This document shows, piece after piece, positions 1-5,057 of a stretch of DNA of 5,057 nucleotides. Both the position numbers and the translations under genes were made by a program. This DNA is from Acidimicrobiales bacterium. GTDB taxonomy: Bacteria > Actinomycetota > Acidimicrobiia > Acidimicrobiales > SHLQ01. The stretch's first letter is position 1. Each line of letters opens with the position of its first letter. The stretch is from contig JABDJW010000086.1 in assembly GCA_013002375.1 (NCBI GenBank), forward strand, positions 1 to 5,057. Reading direction: 5' to 3'. The notes beneath the pieces are model-generated. The model saw only the letters and a program-made list of their open reading frames with translations, was not told the DNA's origin and searched no databases.

Positions 1-2
1 CC

Positions 3-68
3 TTCGATGCGGCCAAGTTCCGGTCATTCACCCAGGACGCCATGGCGGCCGGCCAAGGGGCCGACTGA
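3..68 (+). CDS. C-terminal fragment of an unidentified protein
   Basis: An open frame runs in from the left edge and stops at a TGA at 66-68. Only the last 21 residues are visible (FDAAKFRSFTQDAMAAGQGAD), with no motif or hydrophobic segment, so the product cannot be named. The alanine-rich, GC-rich wobble pattern and the position of the stop, 17 bp from the stop of the convergent gene at 86, fit the tail of a real gene. The other two forward frames stay open over this short stretch, so the frame choice rests mainly on where this stop falls. It may not be a gene. Confidence 0.45.
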   Translation, partial: FDAAKFRSFTQDAMAAGQGAD

Positions 69-85
69 ACGAGTTCGCCGACCGG

Positions 86-1201
86 CTACCCGTTGACCAG
101 CGTGGCGACCAGCCGCATCTCGATCGAGCGGCGAATGACGCCGTCCATCGCGGCGCGGGCCCGCCCGCACCAGGCAGACGAGTCGACGTCGGCCCGTGCT
201 TCGTCGAGCAACGCAGCCATCACCTGACCGGCCTGCGCGATCGTCGGTGTGGCGTCAGCCGGCGGGAGCGCGATGGTCGAGCCACCGATGGCGGCTCGAG
301 CTGCGGCGTCGTCGCCATCTTCGAGCGCCTCACACGTTCGATGCAACGAGATGAACAGCTGCTCGAGCTCGGGTTCGCCGACGAGAGCGGCCGCACCGTG
401 CCCCACGCCGAGGGTGTCGAACACGTACCCCTGATCGGGGCCCATGTCGGTGCGGATGTACCACTGCTGGTCCTCGTCGTAGAGGAAGGCCCAGATGTCG
501 TTGACGCTCGCCCTTTCGTCACGTTCGAGGAAGCCGTCGACGGGTAGCCCATACCGAAGCTGATGGCGGGGCGCGTCGAGGGTACGGCGATCCATCAGGG
601 CCAGCGGCTGCACCGGCGCATGCAGCGGAATCCACAGGTTGAGCAGGAAGGTGTCGGAATCGTCGTTGCGGCCGTCGGGCGAGATGTGGCGAAACAGGTC
701 GGGGGCGCCGCCGTGCATCATCTGGCGCAGCGGGGTACCGAAGACGTCCTGATCGCCGTGGACGTACTGGGCGCTGTCGTGCCCGTTGGCCCCGTCGATC
801 CCTCCCGGGTTCACGTTCAGCCCATTCGGGCCGGCTCGTCGGGTGAAGAGGCCATCGTCGACCACGTAGTCGATCCGGAGCGACTTGCCACCAGCCAAGC
901 CGAGGACCACTCCGGAGAGGCTCTCGCGGATGGCCAGCGCGGCCTCATCGGAGAGGTGATCGGCTTCGCGCACGGTGGCCAGGGTGCGCTGAAGCGATGG
1001 CAGACCGGACAGATCGACGGTTTCGAACCCCGCTTCCTCGAGCCCGGGCTCGACGACATGAGCGGCGGCGAGATCGCGCAGGTCACACCGGCGCGTGTCC
1101 CCCGGCTGGTCGGCTTGGACCGGTAGCGCCCGCAGCAGCCCGGGCCGCTCCTCGTCGGGAATGACATCGTCAGGTCGGGTGAACGTCAGTGATCCGTGCA
1201 C
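86..1201 (-). CDS. Probable non-haem iron oxygenase/desaturase, CmcJ/NvfI/AsaB-like
   Basis: This protein of 371 residues (from a GTG at 1201) shows a pattern like the CmcJ/NvfI/AsaB hydroxylase-desaturase family, whose members are iron-dependent oxygenases of secondary metabolism. Visible features, in order, are an H-x-D pair in HGDQD (His148, Asp150), NLWIPLHAPVQPLALMDRR (about 188-206), the WYIRTDMGPDQGYVF segment (about 247-261), a later candidate iron ligand in GVGHGAA (His268), and RRSIEMR near the C-terminus (357-363), which resembles the family's ESIEVR ending. About 90 residues lie between His268 and RRSIEMR, and the protein is longer than typical members (about 260-300), so an insertion is inferred there. 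No signal peptide or membrane segment is seen, so it is probably cytoplasmic. The frame stays open upstream to a GTG at 1408, but that would overlap the divergent ATPase start and the extension has low-GC wobble positions. A TTG at 1237 preceded by GAGGAA is an alternative start. Family assignment is by motif resemblance only and the substrate is unknown. Confidence 0.6.
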   Translation of the reverse strand: MHGSLTFTRPDDVIPDEERPGLLRALPVQADQPGDTRRCDLRDLAAAHVVEPGLEEAGFETVDLSGLPSLQRTLATVREADHLSDEAALAIRESLSGVVLGLAGGKSLRIDYVVDDGLFTRRAGPNGLNVNPGGIDGANGHDSAQYVHGDQDVFGTPLRQMMHGGAPDLFRHISPDGRNDDSDTFLLNLWIPLHAPVQPLALMDRRTLDAPRHQLRYGLPVDGFLERDERASVNDIWAFLYDEDQQWYIRTDMGPDQGYVFDTLGVGHGAAALVGEPELEQLFISLHRTCEALEDGDDAAARAAIGGSTIALPPADATPTIAQAGQVMAALLDEARADVDSSAWCGRARAAMDGVIRRSIEMRLVATLVNG

Positions 1202-1207
1202 GCCTGA

Positions 1208-1237
1208 ACGGTAACCCTGGGCCCATCGACCACGCAA
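1208..1237 (-). promoter_or_regulatory. Candidate leaderless promoter for the oxygenase gene
   Basis: Read on the reverse strand, TTGCGT (1237-1232) and TACCGT (1213-1208) are separated by 18 bp, resembling sigma-70 -35 and -10 boxes. The -10 box ends six bases before the GTG at 1201, so transcription would begin at the start codon itself. Leaderless messages are common in actinobacteria. No Shine-Dalgarno sequence sits at a useful distance before this GTG. The competing reading is a TTG start at 1237 with GAGGAA upstream, which would place these boxes inside the coding region. Confidence 0.35.
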
Positions 1238-1270
1238 TGGATTCCTCGGCGGGCCGGCGCGACCCGAGCA

Positions 1271-1299
1271 TTGGCCAGGAGGGATCCGGCCACTAAGGT
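1271..1299 (+). promoter_or_regulatory. Candidate promoter for the ABC exporter operon
   Basis: TTGGCC (1271-1276) and TAAGGT (1294-1299) are spaced by exactly 17 bp and match the -35 and TAnnnT -10 patterns. Transcription would start near 1306, giving a leader of about 68 bases that contains the ATCGACG repeats and the ribosome binding site. Matches to both boxes are partial, so this is a candidate only. Confidence 0.35.
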
Positions 1300-1317
1300 C
1301 GGCGCAACACCACCCGG

Positions 1318-1350
1318 TATCGACGGCGAGTATCGACGCCGGAATCGACG
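1318..1350 (+). repeat. Three ATCGACG direct repeats in the exporter leader
   Basis: ATCGACG occurs at 1319, 1332 and 1344, a period of 13 then 12 bp. The first two copies extend to TATCGACG. They lie between the candidate promoter and the ribosome binding site of the ATPase gene, in a non-coding stretch. A related ATCGACC lies at 1224. Regularly spaced copies of this kind can be regulator sites, but ATCGA words are abundant throughout the window, so chance is a fair alternative. Confidence 0.4.
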
Positions 1351-1355
1351 GTGGT

Positions 1356-1363
1356 GGCGGGAG
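1356..1363 (+). promoter_or_regulatory. Ribosome binding site that fixes the ATPase start at 1374
   Basis: GGCGGGAG (1356-1363) is the only good Shine-Dalgarno-like stretch before the exporter ATPase. It is 10 bases from the GTG at 1374 but only one base from the upstream in-frame GTG at 1365. The spacing favours the 1374 start. Confidence 0.55.
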
Positions 1364-1373
1364 TGTGGTCGCT

Positions 1374-2282
1374 GTGAGCAGCGCCTTGATCGTCGACGGA
1401 CTTCGCAAGCGCTACGACGGCTTCACTGCGGTCGACGGCCTGTCGTTCAAGGTCGATGAGGGCGAGATCTTCGGCATCATCGGCGCCAACGGCTCGGGCA
1501 AGACCACCACGGTCGAGTGCGCGCAGGGACTCCGCCTCGCCGACGAAGGATCGGTCCGGGTGTTCGGGCTCGATCCGCAGACCGATCGCACGCAGCTCCG
1601 CAGCGAAGTGGGAAGCCAGCTCCAGGAATCGGAACTGCCCGATCGGTTGCGGGTGTGGGAAGCCCTCGATCTCTTCGCCTCGATCTCGCCGGGATCAGCC
1701 GACTGGCCGGAACTGCTCGATGAATGGGGCCTGACCGAAAAGCGTGATGCTGCGTTCGCGAGCCTGTCGGGCGGCCAGCGCCAACGGCTGCTGGTCGCGC
1801 TGGCACTGGTCAACCGGCCCCGCCTGGTGTTCCTCGACGAGATGACGACCGGCCTCGATCCCGCCGCCCGCCGGGTGGCGTGGGATCTGATCGATCAGAT
1901 CCGCGCCCGCGGCACCACGGTCGTGCTCGTCACGCACTTCATGGACGAAGCCGAACGGCTGTGCGATCGCCTTGCGGTGTTCCGGAGCGGCCGGATCATC
2001 GCGGAGGGCTCCCCGGCCCAGCTCGTCGCCGAGTACGCCGGCGACGCGTCGGTGCGGTTCAGCACCGACCAGACCGACCTGTCGTGGTTGGCCGACGCGC
2101 CGGGCGTGACCGCGATTGATCGAGCCGGATCGCGGGTGACTGTCCAGGGCACGGGGCCACTGCTGGCCCATACCGCCGCGGCGCTGGTGGCCCACGGCAT
2201 CGCACCCGTCGATCTCGAGGTCGAGCGCAAGTCGCTCGAAGATGCGTTCTTGGCCCTCACCGACGGCGAGGAGCCGGAGTGA
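1374..2282 (+). CDS. ABC-2 type exporter, ATP-binding subunit
   Basis: This 302-residue ATPase should power export of a small molecule through the membrane protein encoded next. Every nucleotide-binding motif is intact: Walker A GANGSGKTT (37-45), Q-loop around Gln82-Gln84, signature LSGGQRQR (131-138), Walker B LVFLDE (151-156), D-loop GLDP (160-163) and the H-loop His188 in VTHFMDEAE. After about residue 220 comes a C-terminal extension ending in KSLEDAFLALT, typical of the DrrA/CcmA-like drug and antibiotic exporter ATPases. Length is normal for that group. It is the first gene of a two-gene operon: its TGA overlaps the permease GTG by four bases (GTGA at 2279-2282), implying translational coupling. 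The GTG at 1374 is preferred over that at 1365 because of ribosome-binding-site spacing. The exported compound cannot be read from the sequence. A role in lipid export rather than drug export is possible. Confidence 0.93.
   Translation: MSSALIVDGLRKRYDGFTAVDGLSFKVDEGEIFGIIGANGSGKTTTVECAQGLRLADEGSVRVFGLDPQTDRTQLRSEVGSQLQESELPDRLRVWEALDLFASISPGSADWPELLDEWGLTEKRDAAFASLSGGQRQRLLVALALVNRPRLVFLDEMTTGLDPAARRVAWDLIDQIRARGTTVVLVTHFMDEAERLCDRLAVFRSGRIIAEGSPAQLVAEYAGDASVRFSTDQTDLSWLADAPGVTAIDRAGSRVTVQGTGPLLAHTAAALVAHGIAPVDLEVERKSLEDAFLALTDGEEPE
1883..1902. repeat. Perfect 20-bp palindrome inside the ATPase gene
   Basis: The 20 bases from 1883 to 1902 equal their own reverse complement (arms GGATCTGATC and GATCAGATCC, no spacer). 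They hold four GATC sites within 18 bp. The stretch encodes the segment around WDLIDQIR, just after the D-loop. It may be a by-product of the window's strong GATC enrichment, or an internal protein-binding site. No promoter is evident beside it. Confidence 0.8.
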
Positions 2283-3031
2283 AGGCACTCAAGAAGCTGA
2301 CCTGGATCGAGCTGAAGCTGTTCACCCGCGACCCGTTGAGCCTGGTGTTCACGCTGGCCTTGCCGCTGTTCTTCCTGATCGTGCTCAACGGGGTGTTCGG
2401 CAACGAGCCCGAGGTCGATCCGGTCGAGGACGTCTGGCGGGGCGTAGGACCGGCCGACTACTACGTGCCGGCCTACCTGGGCCTGGTCATGGCGGCCATC
2501 GGTGTGCTCAGCATGCCGGTGCGGCTGGCCAGCTACCGCGAAAGCGGCGTGCTCCGCCGGTTCCGGGCGTCGGCCATGCCGCTGTGGTCGATCCTGGGCT
2601 CGCAGATTCTCATCGCCATGCTCACCGCCGTGTTCGGAGCGATCTCGATCACGATCGCCAGCACCTTGATTTATGGCACCGAGCTACCGAGCGAACCCTT
2701 TCTGTTGATCCCCGCGTTCTTCTTGGCCGCGCTCAGCTTCTCCGCGCTCGGCGTGTTCCTCGGTTCGGTCCTGCCCACGTCCCGATCGGCCCAGAGCGCC
2801 GGCATCATGCTGTTCTTCGTGATGTTCCTGCTGTCGGGCTCCGGCCCGCCGCCCGACGCCCTGACCGGCGCGATGCGCGGCGTCAGCCGGGCCTTGCCGC
2901 TCACCCACGTCGTCCTGCTCCTGCAGGACCCCTGGCTCGGGTTCGGCTGGCACGTCAGCGCGTCGATCGTCGTCCTGGCGGTCCTCGTCGCCTCGGTGTT
3001 GTTGTCGATCCGGTTCTTCCGCTGGGAATAG
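2279..3031 (+). CDS. ABC-2 type exporter, membrane permease subunit
   Basis: This 250-residue inner-membrane protein is the transmembrane half of the exporter. Six hydrophobic segments can be seen at about residues 20-41, 62-83, 104-132, 142-163, 172-187 and 226-246, the standard ABC-2 topology. The segment YRESGVLRRFRAS (86-98) matches the cytoplasmic coupling region typical of DrrB-like permeases. The LSGSGPPPDAL stretch (185-195) and the following LPLTHVV (206-212) correspond to the ABC-2 signature before the last helix. The start is the GTG at 2279, with GAGGAG at 2268-2273 five bases upstream, inside the end of the ATPase gene. It ends 22 bp before the stop of the convergent tetR-like gene. 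It presumably forms a homodimer with two copies of the ATPase. Its substrate is unknown. Confidence 0.92.
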   Translation: MKALKKLTWIELKLFTRDPLSLVFTLALPLFFLIVLNGVFGNEPEVDPVEDVWRGVGPADYYVPAYLGLVMAAIGVLSMPVRLASYRESGVLRRFRASAMPLWSILGSQILIAMLTAVFGAISITIASTLIYGTELPSEPFLLIPAFFLAALSFSALGVFLGSVLPTSRSAQSAGIMLFFVMFLLSGSGPPPDALTGAMRGVSRALPLTHVVLLLQDPWLGFGWHVSASIVVLAVLVASVLLSIRFFRWE

Positions 3032-3053
3032 CGTGATGTTGCGCTGAAGCAGT

Positions 3054-3668
3054 TCAGTCCGTACGTCTCGACGGCTTGTCGGGCTTCTTGGGCAGATGCC
3101 GGAGGCCCATCCAGCCCAGGGCGGCCAGGTGGGCCGCGACCTCGTCGACCGCGATCTTCGGGTTCTCCCGCCACCAAACGGCGACGAAGGTGATCATCCC
3201 GATCAGAGCCTGCGCATAGATCGGCGCCGCCTTGCGGTCGTACCCGGCCGCTTTGAACTCGGACGCGAAGACCTCACCGACCCGATCGCCGACCTCGGCC
3301 AGCAGGTTGGCCAGCCCATGATTGGCCGGTGCGTCCCGGTGCAGAACCGCGAACCCATCGGGGCGGTCCTTCACGTACTCGAGAAAGGCCAGCACGGCGC
3401 CTTCGAGTCGTTCTCGCGGTTCACCCTGCGAGATGGCCTCACCGATCTGGTCGATGACGTATTCCATCTCGCGATCGACCACGACGGCGTAGAGGCCTTC
3501 CTTGCCCCCGAAATGCTCGTAGACGACCGGCTTCGAGATCTTGGCCCGCTCGGCGATCTCTTCGACCGAAGCACCGTCGTAGCCCTTCTCGGCGAACACC
3601 CGCCGACCGATATCGATCAGCTGCGATCGCCGTTCGCCGGCCGACAGCCGCTTCCGGGAAGCGCTCAT
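3054..3668 (-). CDS. TetR/AcrR family transcriptional repressor
   Basis: This 204-residue regulator has a classic N-terminal TetR helix-turn-helix: ASVEEIAERAKISKPVVYEHF (33-53), followed by GGKEGLY (54-60). The C-terminal ligand and dimerisation domain is helical, with a WWRE segment, and diverges as is usual in this family, so the inducer cannot be predicted. The ATG at 3668 is chosen because it begins shortly before the DNA-binding domain and has a GGCGGGGG stretch just upstream. An in-frame GTG at 3689 would add seven residues (MGRRRGP) but has no ribosome binding site. The gene diverges from the alpha/beta hydrolase gene across a region with two tandem dyads, so it probably represses itself and that hydrolase. 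It converges on the exporter operon and so need not control it. Confidence 0.93.
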   Translation of the reverse strand: MSASRKRLSAGERRSQLIDIGRRVFAEKGYDGASVEEIAERAKISKPVVYEHFGGKEGLYAVVVDREMEYVIDQIGEAISQGEPRERLEGAVLAFLEYVKDRPDGFAVLHRDAPANHGLANLLAEVGDRVGEVFASEFKAAGYDRKAAPIYAQALIGMITFVAVWWRENPKIAVDEVAAHLAALGWMGLRHLPKKPDKPSRRTD

Positions 3669-3710
3669 CGGCCCCCGCCGTCGGCCCACCAGGCTGTGTC
3701 ACGCGTCATC

Positions 3711-3739
3711 TTGACCAACATACTACGGCACCGTAGGTT
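3711..3739 (+). promoter_or_regulatory. Candidate promoter of the hydrolase gene
   Basis: TTGACC (3711-3716) and TAGGTT (3734-3739) are separated by 17 bp, a good -35 box and a TAnnnT -10 box. Transcription would start near 3746, leaving a leader of about 70 bases. The left dyad occupies the spacer and the -10 box, so a bound repressor would block polymerase. Confidence 0.5.
3720..3725 (-). promoter_or_regulatory. Candidate -10 box of the tetR-like gene
   Basis: Read on the reverse strand, 3725-3720 is TAGTAT, four of six matches to TATAAT. Transcription would start near 3713, about 45 bases before the ATG at 3668. No convincing -35 box is found at 16-19 bp. The box overlaps the left operator dyad by three bases, as expected of an autoregulated gene. 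Confidence 0.35.
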
Positions 3740-3754
3740 ACGGTTCCGTAGGTT
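3723..3754. promoter_or_regulatory. Tandem TetR operator, two dyads
   Basis: Two inverted repeats lie in tandem. The left one is CTACGG-CA-CCGTAG (3723-3736, perfect 6-bp arms). The right one is TACGG-TT-CCGTA (3739-3750, perfect 5-bp arms). Centres are 15 bp apart. As direct repeats, the 16-bp units beginning at 3724 and 3739 agree at 14 of 16 positions and share the tail CCGTAGGTT. Position between divergent tetR-like and hydrolase genes, overlap with the candidate -10 boxes and dyad symmetry all suit a TetR operator bound by two dimers. Binding by this particular repressor is inferred. Confidence 0.75.
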
Positions 3755-3803
3755 GATGATTCCAGCTGACTCCAACACCACCTGACTCCGCTCCCAGACT
3801 TCG

Positions 3804-3810
3804 AGAAGGA
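3804..3810 (+). promoter_or_regulatory. Strong ribosome binding site of the hydrolase gene
   Basis: AGAAGGA (3804-3810) lies six bases before the ATG at 3817. It is the best Shine-Dalgarno match in the window and fixes the hydrolase start. Confidence 0.8.
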
Positions 3811-3816
3811 ACCACC

Positions 3817-4704
3817 ATGCCCACACTCACACCAATCGAGAACGTCCGGCTCGAGACGATCTCGCTGCACGGCCACGAGGTCGCCTACTGGCGCGGCGGA
3901 TCCGGTCCGGCCCTCGTCCTCCTCCACGGTATGGCCGGCGAGGCCACGACCTGGCAGCCCATCCTCGAACGCCTCGCCCGTGACTACACGGTGATCGCGC
4001 CAGACCTGCCCGGCCACGGCCGATCGGCCAAGCCCCGGGGTGACTATTCCCTCGGCGCGTACGCCAGCTTCGTGCGGGACCTGTTGGTCCAACTCGACAC
4101 GCCGCAGGCCACGATTGTCGGCCAGTCGCTCGGCGGGGGCATCGCAATGCAGTTCGGCTACCAACACCCCGAGTACTGTCAGCGGCTCGTCCTCGTGGCC
4201 TCGGGCGGTCTCGGCGAGGAGGTCGCATGGGTCCTGCGGGCCCTGGCGGCGCCGGGTATGGAGTTCGTGATGCCGATCGCGTTCCTGCCGTGGGTCAAGG
4301 ATCGCCTCACCGACGTGGCCGGCGTGCTGTCGCGGGTCGGCCTGCAGGCATCGCCCCAGACGGCGGAGATGTGGCGGGCCTATCAATCGCTCACCGATCG
4401 CGAATCACGCACCGCCTTCGTGCACACGATCCGCTCGGTGATCGACCTCCGCGGCCAGCGCGTCAACGCCGAGAATCGGCTGTACCTCGCCGCCGATGTT
4501 CCCACCCTCATCGTGTGGGGCGCGAAGGACCCGATCATCCCCCTCGACCATGGCCAACGGGCCCACGACATCATTCCCGGCAGCCGGTTCGAGATCTTCG
4601 AAACGGCCGGACATTTCCCGCACGCCGAGGAGCCCGACCGGTTCGCAACCCTGCTCGACGAGTTCATCACCACCACCGAAGGCCACGACGCCACCTCCAG
4701 CTAG
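3817..4704 (+). CDS. Alpha/beta hydrolase (serine hydrolase fold)
   Basis: This 295-residue protein has the full set of alpha/beta hydrolase landmarks: the oxyanion-hole region LLHGMAG (35-41), PDLPGHGRS (62-70), the nucleophile elbow GQSLGG (102-107) with Ser104, the acid Asp238 in WGAKDPIIP, and the catalytic base His266 in AGHFPH. The region between about 135 and 220 forms the helical cap that sets substrate choice. The Ser-Asp-His triad points to an esterase, lipase or C-C hydrolase rather than an epoxide hydrolase or dehalogenase, which use Asp as nucleophile. No signal peptide is seen, so it is probably cytoplasmic. The ATG at 3817 has a strong ribosome binding site, and the gene lies behind the tandem operator shared with the tetR-like gene, so it is probably induced by that regulator's ligand, perhaps a lipid or ester. 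It ends six bases before the convergent gene. The exact substrate is unknown. Confidence 0.92.
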   Translation: MPTLTPIENVRLETISLHGHEVAYWRGGSGPALVLLHGMAGEATTWQPILERLARDYTVIAPDLPGHGRSAKPRGDYSLGAYASFVRDLLVQLDTPQATIVGQSLGGGIAMQFGYQHPEYCQRLVLVASGGLGEEVAWVLRALAAPGMEFVMPIAFLPWVKDRLTDVAGVLSRVGLQASPQTAEMWRAYQSLTDRESRTAFVHTIRSVIDLRGQRVNAENRLYLAADVPTLIVWGAKDPIIPLDHGQRAHDIIPGSRFEIFETAGHFPHAEEPDRFATLLDEFITTTEGHDATSS

Positions 4705-4710
4705 CGCGTT

Positions 4711-5057
4711 TCAGGACGGAACTTCGTAGCGGAGCCGGCCGGCTTCTCTGGCCGCGCCAATCGCCTCGACAGTGTCGGCGGGATCCCACCGGCCTTCGGT
4801 CAGCACATGGCGCGACGAGATAGCGGCCTGCGCGAAGTCGTCGTGCATCTTCCTGGTGACCGACGGGTCGGAGAAGCGATGCGCCTGACGAGCCTCGACC
4901 CGCGCGACGCAGACCTCCGCCGGCGGCAGAAGCATGACGTAGTCGAGCGTGCGGAGGCCGGTCGCCGCCGCGAAGGCGGCCAAGTACCAGGGCCCGACCA
5001 CGCCGTCGAAGATAGTCGCATAGTCTCCGGCGAAGCGGCCGGCCGCTGCGGCAGCGG
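4711..5057 (-). CDS. P-loop kinase-like protein (AAA_33/phosphotransferase type), 5' end missing
   Basis: The gene runs off the right edge. The last 114 residues are visible, ending at a TGA at 4713-4711. The segment IFDGVVGPWYL (about 15-25 of the visible part), then LDYVMLLPP (37-45), the Arg-rich stretch VARVEARQAHRF (50-61) and KMHDDF (69-74) follow the pattern of small AAA_33-type P-loop proteins related to chloramphenicol phosphotransferase and shikimate kinase-like enzymes. These usually have about 165-190 residues, so some 55-75 N-terminal residues with the Walker A motif should lie beyond 5057. The frame stays open through 5055, so the GTG at 5001 is internal and not the start. The visible part has no membrane segment. 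The role is probably ATP-dependent phosphorylation of a small molecule, but the substrate cannot be inferred. It converges with the hydrolase gene and appears unrelated to it. Confidence 0.8.
   Translation of the reverse strand, partial: AAAAAGRFAGDYATIFDGVVGPWYLAAFAAATGLRTLDYVMLLPPAEVCVARVEARQAHRFSDPSVTRKMHDDFAQAAISSRHVLTEGRWDPADTVEAIGAAREAGRLRYEVPS

Noticed and set aside
563..1126. Long forward open frame (187 codons) opposite the oxygenase gene.
   Set aside because: It is an antisense shadow typical of GC-rich genes. The protein shows no family motif, while the reverse frame has a coherent enzyme pattern.
1202..1408. N-terminal extension of the oxygenase frame to a GTG at 1408.
   Set aside because: It would overlap the start of the divergent ATPase gene, is rich in proline runs with poor wobble bias, and lacks a ribosome binding site. 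It reads as an open frame across a promoter region.
2242..3036. Forward open frame of 264 codons overlapping the permease gene.
   Set aside because: Its translation is arginine- and proline-rich without domains, whereas the overlapping frame encodes a clear six-helix ABC-2 permease with a coupled start.
3043..3058. Small hairpin CTGAA-gcag-TTCAG between the convergent permease and tetR-like genes, a possible two-way terminator.
   Set aside because: The stem is only 5 bp plus a possible wobble pair, AT-rich for this genome, with no T-tract on either side, and it overlaps the tetR-like stop codon.
3096..3785. Forward open frame of 229 codons opposite the tetR-like gene.
   Set aside because: It is antisense to a well-defined TetR protein and reads through the operator region. 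No motif is seen.
4695..4734. Bulged inverted repeat (CTCC-a-GCTA-g-CG with CG-TAGC-GGAG) around the convergent hydrolase and kinase stops.
   Set aside because: It needs two bulges and an 18-base loop and has no T-tract. It could still help termination but is not strong enough to annotate.
4733..4744. 12-bp palindrome AGCCGGCCGGCT near the end of the kinase-like gene.
   Set aside because: It lies in coding sequence, has no loop, and GGCC/CCGG words are common in DNA of this composition.

Overview
The window is GC-rich (roughly 65 % by eye) and tightly packed. It uses GTG starts freely and has short convergent gaps and an overlapping start/stop pair. With its protein types (an actinobacterial-style ABC-2 drug exporter, a TetR regulator and mycobacterial-like hydrolase and P-loop kinase families) this suggests a high-GC actinobacterium, possibly an acidimicrobial lineage. 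The lineage is inferred from composition and protein style, not from a marker gene. No rRNA, tRNA, insertion sequence, CRISPR array or integrase is visible.

Layout, left to right. The last 21 codons of an unidentified forward gene end at 68. A reverse-strand gene (86-1201) encodes a probable non-haem iron oxygenase or desaturase distantly like the CmcJ/NvfI/AsaB family, with an HxD pair and a C-terminal RRSIEMR motif. A 172-bp divergent control region (1202-1373) follows, with a candidate promoter on each strand and a three-copy ATCGACG direct repeat. It leads rightward into a two-gene ABC-2 exporter operon: an ATPase (1374-2282) and a six-helix permease (2279-3031) overlapping by four bases.

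A TetR-family repressor gene (3054-3668, reverse) converges on the permease. It is divergent from an alpha/beta hydrolase gene (3817-4704, forward). The 148-bp region between them holds two tandem TACGG-N2-CCGTA dyads, 15 bp centre to centre, over the -10 regions of candidate promoters on both strands. This looks like an autoregulatory operator that also controls the hydrolase. The right edge carries the C-terminal 114 codons of a reverse-strand P-loop kinase-like protein, convergent with the hydrolase and separated from it by six bases.

The window therefore reads as two divergent modules. One is an oxygenase gene back to back with a small-molecule exporter operon. The other is a TetR repressor with a hydrolase it probably controls. 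The tandem operator is the best-supported regulatory feature. The oxygenase/exporter pair is the most plausible place for undescribed biology, but nothing here proves a new system.
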